NCBI GenBank assembly: GCA_015852425.1 | Contig: JAAAIG010000057.1 | Span: forward strand, 61,667-81,964 | Length of the DNA stretch: 20,298 bases | Source of the DNA: Gryganskiella cystojenkinii | Lineage: Eukaryota > Mortierellomycota > Mortierellomycetes > Mortierellales > Mortierellaceae | Direction of reading: 5' to 3' | In this document: one piece after another, positions 1-6,251 of the stretch | How positions within the stretch are numbered: position 1 is the first letter of the stretch | Layout of the letters: the number at the start of each line of letters is the position of its first letter | Notes under the pieces: generated by a model | Told to the model about the DNA's origin: nothing | Database searches by the model: none | What the model saw: only the letters and a program-made list of their open reading frames with translations | Made by a program: the position numbers and the translations under genes

Positions 1-19
1 CCCCTCCCCGTTCAACGAT

Positions 20-27
20 TATATAAA
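20..27 (+). promoter_or_regulatory. TATA box of the secreted mini-protein gene
   Basis: TATATAAA lies about 260 bp upstream of the ATG at 288. No other ATG occurs between this box and 288, so a transcript starting some 30 bp downstream of it would use 288 as its first start codon. The leader would be about 240 nt, becoming T/C-rich just before the ATG. The assignment is inferred from position only. Confidence 0.4.
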
Positions 28-287
28 ACACGCGCCGTGGCAAGACCGGAGGTAAAGGTGAGGAACGGAAACAGAAAGAGGAGGGCAGTATCAACGGGGT
101 CTTTGTAAAGGGGCTAGACCCAAACTGCAGCATAAAGCACACATATCAATCCAGTTACTGTTGGCTTGAAAGCCTCTTAAACATTTTTGGGTCTAATAGG
201 AATTATTTTGTTTTTCCGTTTTTTTTTGGTTTTCGCTTCTTCCTTTTCTCTCTCGCACTCACAAGCATTATTTCCGACTAAACCACC

Positions 288-569
288 ATGAACCGAAGCC
301 GACCATCCGTCTACAATTTCAAAGTCATCTCTTTGGTCCTGGTCCTCGTCCTTTTTTCTCTCGCAACAACTTCGAGCTTTCTCGTCATGTCTGCGCCAGT
401 CTCGGATGCAAACAACCAGCAGCAAACTTGTTCACAAACCTTTGTCGACTTTCTTCGAACACATGGTTACGATAATTCTCCTGGAAAGCCGCTCTATGAG
501 TGTCTGAAAAAATGCCACGCTCATGCACGGACAGCCATGGAAGGCCAGAAATGTGGCCAGGAATGTTGA
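288..569 (+). CDS. Small secreted cysteine-containing protein, twin CX3C
   Basis: This is a single-exon, 93-residue product whose ATG sits in a good context (accaccATGa) and is the first ATG after an upstream TATA box. Residues 1-36 look like a secretion signal: a basic start (NRSR), then a hydrophobic core VISLVLVLVLFSLA, with probable cleavage after VMSA (36) or SDA (41). The short mature part has five cysteines, at 48, 72, 76, 89 and 93. The last four form CX3C-X12-CX3C ending exactly at the C-terminus. That spacing is known from alpha-hairpinin-type helical hairpins and from small Tim chaperones. The signal peptide argues against a mitochondrial small Tim. The fifth cysteine (48) is unpaired in this scheme and could allow dimerisation. 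No family is recognised and the function is unknown. It is convergent with the cyclin gene, whose stop codon lies 109 bp away. Confidence 0.6.
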   Translation: MNRSRPSVYNFKVISLVLVLVLFSLATTSSFLVMSAPVSDANNQQQTCSQTFVDFLRTHGYDNSPGKPLYECLKKCHAHARTAMEGQKCGQEC

Positions 570-678
570 TAGCTTGCGAAATAGTATAGTACAAATACTA
601 TTATTTTTATTTTTTTGGCTGTTGTTGAACTCGATATGATACATGGGACAGAGCTAAAAATACAAGGTAGAGATGAGA

Positions 679-3279
679 TTAAGCCACAGGGGAATAGGAA
701 GAATCGCACATATGCAGTGCATTCGGAGGTGGCGACAGAGTCCTGCCGTGGACAACGACTCGTTTTGCCGTCTGCGCGGTGATCGCATGCAGAGACATGA
801 CATCCCGAGGACCGCAAAGACGAGGAGCAACCTGGCATGTTTGGGGGACATATCTGCTGAAGCGGCGATGACTGTACGACAGGCAATGTTCTTCATGGAG
901 CTCATGGCGGTGATGCTGGTAAGGATTATGACTATCCAAGACGGGCGATGGTCGACCAGGACGCTCGGGGTGGCAAAGATACTGATCATGACGGTAAGGG
1001 GCTGATGGTGGAGTCGCAGGATGATAAAACGCTTGTTGTGACTCAGTGCGACTCTGTGCAGCAGAAAGACGTGATGAGGATCTGCCCATGGTCAGTTCTG
1101 GCGATCGAGAGATTTCTAGAGGATGCAACTGCCCTCGCACGGTCCATGAAGGAGGATGGCCCTCACAGGGGTATTGACAGCTGGCAATAGAAGTATCTAG
1201 AAGACGGGGTGAATGTAAGGTCGAAACTGGGGCTGAAAACTCGGATGCGTGTGCAACAGAGCTTTCAGAGGCGCTGCGCTGGTGTTGTCTTCTCGTGAAT
1301 GTAGGTGCAGATCCATTTCCGTTGAGATTCCTGCTTGCGCGGCACATGAGGTCTTGGTCAAGCGAAAAGTGATAATGACGCTGATGGTGCTGATTCGAAG
1401 GCAGAGGCGAAAGAGGCGCTGACGAGTATGATCCAGGGTATATCGGGTTGGCCATCGCCGTTGCGGAAGCAGAGGAAGACGAGAAGCGTTTATGGGACCG
1501 TACAGAGACCGAAGAAGGGCGGATCAATTGACTCTCATATCCGGGCGAGCGATATGTCAATGACATGTCCTCGAAAGCGATGTAGGCGGTACGTTTTCGA
1601 TGCATCGTTGGAACGGATGAGGGCGATGTTTGCTGACAGTTGGACGGACAAGCGACCCCAGTGGTAGAACACTGTGTGACAGGTGTCAACGAACCTTGCG
1701 CCTGACCTTCACCATATGCGACGATCTGAGGCCGTATTACCGGTCCATGTGCGATCACCGTGGGCGATGCCACAAAGGTCGATTGGTGCCGATAATGCGG
1801 ATAATGAGGCTGGTATTGAAACTGAGGCTGATACTGAGGAGAATACGACGATGATGACGATGATAAGGGCCGTCGTTGGGTTGTTTGGTTCCTGTGCTGG
1901 ATCTTATTTATGGGGTCAATATAAGGGGATATGGACGCCATCGAAGATGATATTGACAGAGATGTCACCGGCTGAGAACATGATCCGTGTCTGAAGTCAT
2001 GACCACACATGGCCACCATGGGACCTGATCCCGAGGTGAAAGCAGTTCCTGCACCGATTGTTGGTCTCTGTAGAGATAAAGTAATGCCGCCACCGATGCT
2101 GTGCGGATTCGAATCAGGTGAGATCGAGTCCACTGGAGAGATGGGTGATCTGGCAGCGGTGACTTGTTGCTGGTATGCAACCTCGTGTTGCGAGGGCATA
2201 TACTGACTTGTGAACTGGGTGAGGCTCGCGAGCCACTCTGAGTACTCGGCAGGACTGGTAAAGAGCCGAAAGTCGATACCGTTAAGGAACTGCATCTCGA
2301 GGTGGTTAACGTCTTTGACTCTCATCCCTGTGATTTCTGACCAGGTCTTGTTCGTAAACGTGTTGTCGTCCAGGAACTTGTTTGCAAGGATCAGCGCTCC
2401 TGTGAAGAATCGATGCTCTGCTCCTTCACCCGTGTTCACGATTTTGTTGGAACGTTTAAGACCAACCATCAACTGCCGAATGTACTTTAGCGAGAGAAGA
2501 ATCACACTGGGCGAGAGCAGGGTCGCGCAGAGGATATCGAGGCAGAACTTGCGGAATGTTGGTTTGGGCTGGACAATCTCGGACTCTGATAGCGTCCTGC
2601 AGTATGCTGGTCTGCCACTTGATTGGATCTGAGAAGAGCCTGACTGGGAGATTAGCGGCAATTCTTGACCACCGTGAGTGCCGCTGTCGTTGTCGTTGTC
2701 GTTGCAGCTGCTGCTGCTGATGACGCTGTTGCCCTTGACCGGGTGCCCAAAGAGGAGATAGCAGACCATATGGGCGGCAAAATCAGCGAGCTCAATTGCA
2801 ATCTGTCGTTGCTGAGACTTTGTCGATGGGGGCGAAGATAACTGACTCAGAGACAGTGGTGGTGGTCCTGCTGTCACTCCAGACATGATTGCCATCGTTG
2901 TCGTGGCTCCACTTACGGCTGTCGCAGTTGTAGTTGCAGTCGCAGTAGGTACAGGGCTGAGTACAATTGACACTGTATCCGAAGACTCGTGGATATCGTG
3001 TGGTAACCCTTTCTTTTGCTGGCAAGGAGGAGTATAGGAGTTCAGTGCTAGGCGGCGGTGAGGTCGATGTTGCTGTATTTGAGTCTGAGGAAAGGAGTGG
3101 TAAGGAGTCGGCAAGGAGGGTTGTCGGTGATACAGGGGAGGATTTGCCGTGGAGGTAGAGGACAAGGACGAAGCAACAACAACGACGGGCTGGTCCTCGA
3201 CGCTGTAGCAGGGTGGTGTTGGATGGTGATAGTGTTCTACTGCGTCCTTGGTGACAAGAGGATGGTAATAGTCCATCAT
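679..3279 (-). CDS. Pho85-type cyclin (Pcl/Clg1-like), long disordered C-terminus
   Basis: An uninterrupted frame runs from 3387 down to the stop at 679 (902 codons). The paired ATGs at 3279/3276 are preferred as start, giving 866 residues, because the upstream 36 codons merely translate an octamer repeat and T/C-rich leader. Numbering from 3387, the conserved core is at 276-390. It contains the cyclin-box signature KFLDDNTFTNKTW (337-349), then EITGMRVKDVNHLEMQFL and the DFRLFTSPAEY segment, as in fungal cyclins that partner the Pho85 kinase. A first helix, LADFAAHMVCYLLF (200-213), is separated from the core by a roughly 60-residue Ser/Asn/Asp-rich insert. The flanks are rich in S, P, H, Q and Y and probably disordered, with many S/T-P sites. 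The family binds and directs a cyclin-dependent kinase in cell-cycle, nutrient or glycogen control. Which subfamily this belongs to cannot be settled by eye. Confidence 0.85.
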   Translation of the reverse strand: MMDYYHPLVTKDAVEHYHHPTPPCYSVEDQPVVVVASSLSSTSTANPPLYHRQPSLPTPYHSFPQTQIQQHRPHRRLALNSYTPPCQQKKGLPHDIHESSDTVSIVLSPVPTATATTTATAVSGATTTMAIMSGVTAGPPPLSLSQLSSPPSTKSQQRQIAIELADFAAHMVCYLLFGHPVKGNSVISSSSCNDNDNDSGTHGGQELPLISQSGSSQIQSSGRPAYCRTLSESEIVQPKPTFRKFCLDILCATLLSPSVILLSLKYIRQLMVGLKRSNKIVNTGEGAEHRFFTGALILANKFLDDNTFTNKTWSEITGMRVKDVNHLEMQFLNGIDFRLFTSPAEYSEWLASLTQFTSQYMPSQHEVAYQQQVTAARSPISPVDSISPDSNPHSIGGGITLSLQRPTIGAGTAFTSGSGPMVAMCGHDFRHGSCSQPVTSLSISSSMASISPYIDPINKIQHRNQTTQRRPLSSSSSSYSPQYQPQFQYQPHYPHYRHQSTFVASPTVIAHGPVIRPQIVAYGEGQAQGSLTPVTQCSTTGVACPSNCQQTSPSSVPTMHRKRTAYIAFEDMSLTYRSPGYESQLIRPSSVSVRSHKRFSSSSASATAMANPIYPGSYSSAPLSPLPSNQHHQRHYHFSLDQDLMCRASRNLNGNGSAPTFTRRQHQRSASESSVAHASEFSAPVSTLHSPRLLDTSIASCQYPCEGHPPSWTVRGQLHPLEISRSPELTMGRSSSRLSAAQSRTESQQAFYHPATPPSAPYRHDQYLCHPERPGRPSPVLDSHNPYQHHRHELHEEHCLSYSHRRFSRYVPQTCQVAPRLCGPRDVMSLHAITAQTAKRVVVHGRTLSPPPNALHMCDSSYSPVA

Positions 3280-3280
3280 G

Positions 3281-3304
3281 ACAGACGGACAGACGGACAG
3301 ACGG
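3281..3304 (-). repeat. Octamer repeat abutting the cyclin start codon
   Basis: Three perfect copies of ACAGACGG (CCGTCTGT on the coding strand) end one base before the ATG at 3279. They make a pyrimidine-rich leader typical of fungal 5'UTRs. This is the main reason for preferring the internal ATG pair over the ATG at 3387. Confidence 0.8.
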
Positions 3305-4695
3305 TCGGACCGATGCTGTCTGCTGACTTCCCGAAAACAAGAAGACGGAAAAAAGAAAAAGGAAGGGTGATCTCTGTCAAAGATCAATCAATCGATCGAC
3401 GAGACAGAGAGGGCAAAGATGAATGAGATCAATTTACCCATTGATGTGCGTGTGTTTGTGTGTTGTGTGTTCGTGAGCGTGTTCCTGTCAAAGCGACGGC
3501 TCGCCTCTGGTCGGGCCTGGACCATTCTTTTTTTCCTCTCTTTGTTCTTGGTGGCCCCCTTTTTTGCCTCCCTATATCTCTCGCTGTCTGGATCTCAGAA
3601 AATGCTCAGAGAGAAAAATAAGGACTGCCTTCAATGTAAGTGGGGACATGAGCACTCCTGGTCAGCCCCCCTGTTGATTGACGACGCAATCTGCCCACCT
3701 AGTGTGGACTCTAGAGTACCTATTCTGCGAAGGTACGGCGCTTTTGACTTTAAGCCATTTTTGTTGATTGTTCTTGTTATTGCTGTTTTGCTGGAAACGC
3801 TAGGAGGCTTTTGACAAAAGAGTGACCAGAGCGCATGGATAGTCAGCGCCTTTAAAAAACAGTTTTTTTTTTTTGATCAAAGTAACAGTGATGTGGCGGC
3901 AAGACGTCGTTGGTGCTCAACAGTCCAGTAAACTAGTCTATCTGGTGCTCAGCTCATTCTCGCCCAGACCGTCCCGTCGTTCTTTCTCTCCTCTCTTGTC
4001 CAACCTGCTCCTACACCGGCGCGGACCGCATTCGATATTAAAAAGGCGCACTAGAGAGAGGTAAAACTAAAGGATTGGGAAACCCTTCTTCGTTCTCACA
4101 ATCTTGCACCCCCCTCTCCCTCTCCCTCTCCCTCTCCCTCGCTCCATCTGCTGCATCGACATCCATCGCTACAGTTGTTACAGACAGTGACGAGATTTGT
4201 GCTTGCTCACTTTACCACTTTCGAAATAAAACTCTACTTTTCAAAGAGACCAGCACTCTTTCAGTTGCGGCGTCCAAGATGACAGGAATGTCTACTGTTT
4301 GATGTTCCTGTCCTTCTTTATGGAAGGGAGTCGGCTTCTTTGTTAGGAAGCTGTTGTGTCCAGACCAATAATCGATCACTACTCATAAAAAAAGACGGCG
4401 CGCGTTTGGCTATTTGGTCGTTGTTCTTTGTCTCGTTTGAACAAAATTTTCCCGGAATGAACATTGCCCGAGAATCTTTCCCAAAAAGCGCCATTGAAGA
4501 GTCAATGACCTTGTGAGCGATTAAGGCGGCGCGCCTTTGTTTGTGTTTGTTCCCAAGAAGACGTGTACGGTATCAACTTGTAAACCGAAAGGATGCAAGA
4601 CGACGTTGGTGAGAAAGGAAAGACATTATCATTCGCCAAGCGAACCAGCAGGAAACCGTCGTGTGTGAAACGTCCTCGCAGGTTGCAGCCACGCT
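3305..4695. other. Divergent intergenic region between cyclin and repeat-peptide genes
   Basis: About 1.4 kb separates the two head-to-head genes. It holds a TG-rich stretch (about 3445-3480), a T-run (3859-3871), a CT-rich hexamer repeat and two CG-rich sites: CGGCGCGCG at 4396-4404 and the palindrome GGCGCGCC at 4528-4535. Both CG-rich sites are followed by TTTG or GTTTGG and could be factor-binding sites, but this is inference. TGAAACG at 4666 resembles a yeast pheromone-response element (TGAAACA) with one mismatch, which is weak evidence. Open frames such as 3419-3814 (+) are built on the low-complexity DNA and are not supported as genes. Confidence 0.5.
4112..4140 (+). repeat. (CCCTCT)n hexanucleotide repeat
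   Basis: Nearly five tandem CCCTCT units lie in the divergent promoter region. They produce a spurious Ser-Leu repeat in one frame. Confidence 0.85.
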
Positions 4696-4703
4696 TATAA
4701 AAG
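4696..4703 (+). promoter_or_regulatory. TATA box of the repeat-peptide precursor gene
   Basis: TATAAAAG lies 67 bp upstream of the ATG at 4763 and is followed by a T/C-rich stretch (ttctttttccttctg). This gives a predicted leader of only about 30-40 nt. It also excludes the in-frame upstream start at 4661, which lies before the TATA box. Confidence 0.7.
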
Positions 4704-4762
4704 AGACATCCCTTCGTTCTTTTTCCTTCTGTCCCATCCACCACCTTCCTTCAGATTCCGCC

Positions 4763-5275
4763 ATGAAATTCAACGTTTCCACCGTCGCCGCCACCCTGGC
4801 GTTGGTCCTAGCTCTTGTCACCGTTACTGAATCTGCCCCAACTCCCACCCAAACAGTCCATTGCCGTGGGCCACCTCATATTGGCAAGCGTGGCTATGAT
4901 TGCCCCGGTGCCATCTCGGAAGAGGTCGAAGCCGTAATTGTTGAGCAACTGGCTCAGGCCCCGCCTGCACCTACTCCCACCAAGCATTGCTCCGGGGGTC
5001 CTATCCACGACAAGCGCAATTACGAATGCCCAATGAATGAAGAAGTTGAGGCAGTCGTTGTCGAGCATGTGGCCGAAGCCCCGCCTGCACCCACCCCCAC
5101 TAAGCATTGCCCCGGAGGTCCCATCCACGACAAGCGCAATTACGAGTGCCCAATGGATGTCGACATCGAAGCCGTCATCGTTGCCCCTCCTACCCCAACT
5201 AGACACTGCCCCCCACCAATCGTTGAAAAGCGTAACGGAGAGATCGAGGAGCGCAACTACGAGTGTCCTTTGTGA
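4763..5275 (+). CDS. Secreted precursor of Kex2-processed repeat peptides (pheromone-like)
   Basis: This is a 170-residue, single-exon product behind a strong TATA box. Residues 1-24 form a clear signal peptide (MKFNVSTVAATLALVLALVT, then VTES|A). The rest is repetitive. Four blocks end in Lys-Arg at 42-43, 84-85, 124-125 and 156-157, and the tail ends NYECPL. Each block contains TPT(K/R)HC or TPTQTVHC before, and (N/G)Y(D/E)CP just after, the KR. An acidic EVEAVxVE spacer and PPAPTPT separate the blocks. There are eight cysteines: 34/47, 76/89, 116/129 and 149/168. This architecture (signal, spacers, dibasic sites, near-identical peptides) is that of alpha-type mating pheromones and other Kex2-processed repeat peptides. 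Kexin cleavage would give peptides of about 17, 40, 38, 30 and 13 residues. Codons are strongly C-ending (AAG, GCC, CCC, TAC), suggesting high expression. There is no CaaX box and the receptor is unknown. A metal-binding role for the His/Cys-rich units is the alternative. Confidence 0.8.
   Translation: MKFNVSTVAATLALVLALVTVTESAPTPTQTVHCRGPPHIGKRGYDCPGAISEEVEAVIVEQLAQAPPAPTPTKHCSGGPIHDKRNYECPMNEEVEAVVVEHVAEAPPAPTPTKHCPGGPIHDKRNYECPMDVDIEAVIVAPPTPTRHCPPPIVEKRNGEIEERNYECPL
4892..5233 (+). repeat. In-frame tandem repeat units of the peptide precursor
   Basis: Three coding units follow each other: 4892-5017 (42 codons, GYDCP...KR), 5018-5137 (40 codons, NYECPM...KR) and 5138-5233 (32 codons, NYECPM...KR, with the spacer shortened). 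Units 1 and 2 are nearly identical from PPAPTPTKHC to IHDKR, at DNA level too. This indicates recent internal duplication or gene conversion. Confidence 0.85.
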
Positions 5276-6251
5276 GCGTGTATTCGCGAGCAAACAGAAC
5301 TTAACGCTCGTCTTTGAGCTTTCGTCTAGTGATCTTTGAATTAAATATGCCATTTGTTGCATAAGACCTATTGGCAAACATGTATGAAATTGCAACGATA
5401 CCTACCATTGCTGAAATGGGCCTGTCGTCGATATATAATGGTTTAACTAAGCGCATAACCAGGATCAATTATATTCTGGTAATCAACCTGCCAGTGGAGA
5501 CGTTCATCTCACGCCCGTGGATATCGATATGGTTCGGGATTAAGAGACTGGTCTCGGAAGCAAACGTGATTTATCTCGAGGTTTTTGTAAGGCAAAGTCG
5601 ATAGGGGGTTGCATCTGCCACAGAAAGATTCTCGTGGATGACTCTATGAATGTTCTCGTTATCAAAAGTACGGCATTCCAAGACACGGCATCAGTGCCGA
5701 TGAGTCTCACCAAGATGACAAGAGAACGAAGTGCGTTTGTTGTGCAACCACTTGTGATGCTAATCACATAAACATTGCCGTCTTTGATGCGGAAGGTGTG
5801 GGCAGGAATGACACGCATTCACACACCAAGGGGACAGCGAGAGCAAGCACCAAAGAATGTGAGAGTAACCATAGTAAATAACGATGGCCACGCACTTGTA
5901 CGCCAGTTGACCCGCAACTACGAGTGTCAGATTCGTTGAAAACACGGATTTATTCGATGGCAGGTCATGGGAAGGTAGCAGAGTGCGAAAAGTGAATGCT
6001 GTGAGGTACGAACCAAGAAAAAAAACGTATTTTCAGGGACGCGACCATCACTTTTGGTTTGGTTTGGTGGCAAATCACGTGTACATCTCGTGTTGGAATA
6101 CATGGGGTCCTTGCCCATATTGGGTTCCTTGGTTACTTTGCTGTCTGCGTTCCAGTCTTTCTCTCATTTCTACAGACATACACACACAAACACACACGCA
6201 TACTCTTTCACATTACAGCCACACATTGCAAGAAAACCGACACAGAGACAG
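5276..6251. other. Intergenic region with a 16-bp echo of the peptide gene
   Basis: No convincing gene was found in this 976 bp stretch. CGCAACTACGAGTGTC at 5913-5928 exactly matches the sequence encoding the last RNYEC of the peptide precursor (5252-5267). Here it also reads RNYEC and meets a stop four codons later (5937-5939), at the end of a short open stretch from an ATG at 5787. A minus-strand open stretch (5540-5818) has unremarkable composition and no recognisable family. The 3' part carries the leader of the phosphatase gene, including a CA repeat. Confidence 0.5.
6179..6199 (+). repeat. (CA)n microsatellite in the phosphatase leader
   Basis: An imperfect CA run (acacacacaaacacacacg) lies about 50 bp upstream of the start codon at 6252. 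It makes upstream in-frame starts such as 6102 improbable, because they would translate a His/Thr/Asn-rich microsatellite. Confidence 0.75.

Noticed and set aside
2210..2632. 140-codon plus-strand frame
   Set aside because: It lies directly opposite the conserved cyclin core and is an antisense shadow.
3419..3814. 131-codon plus-strand frame with hydrophobic segments between cyclin and peptide genes
   Set aside because: It starts in a TG-rich repeat that translates as Val/Phe/Cys, has no recognisable domain, contains a GTAAGT donor, and lies in the presumed divergent promoter.
4075..4302. Short frame with a Ser-Leu repeat
   Set aside because: The repeat is only the translation of the CCCTCT microsatellite, the first codon is not ATG, and the rest shows no family.
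4661..4762. Upstream extension of the repeat-peptide precursor
   Set aside because: A start at 4661 would precede the TATA box and bury the signal peptide 34 residues inside. The ATG at 4763 gives a proper signal peptide.
6102..6251. Earlier in-frame ATG for the phosphatase at 6102
   Set aside because: It would add 50 residues translated largely from a CA microsatellite and is not needed for the SAC domain.
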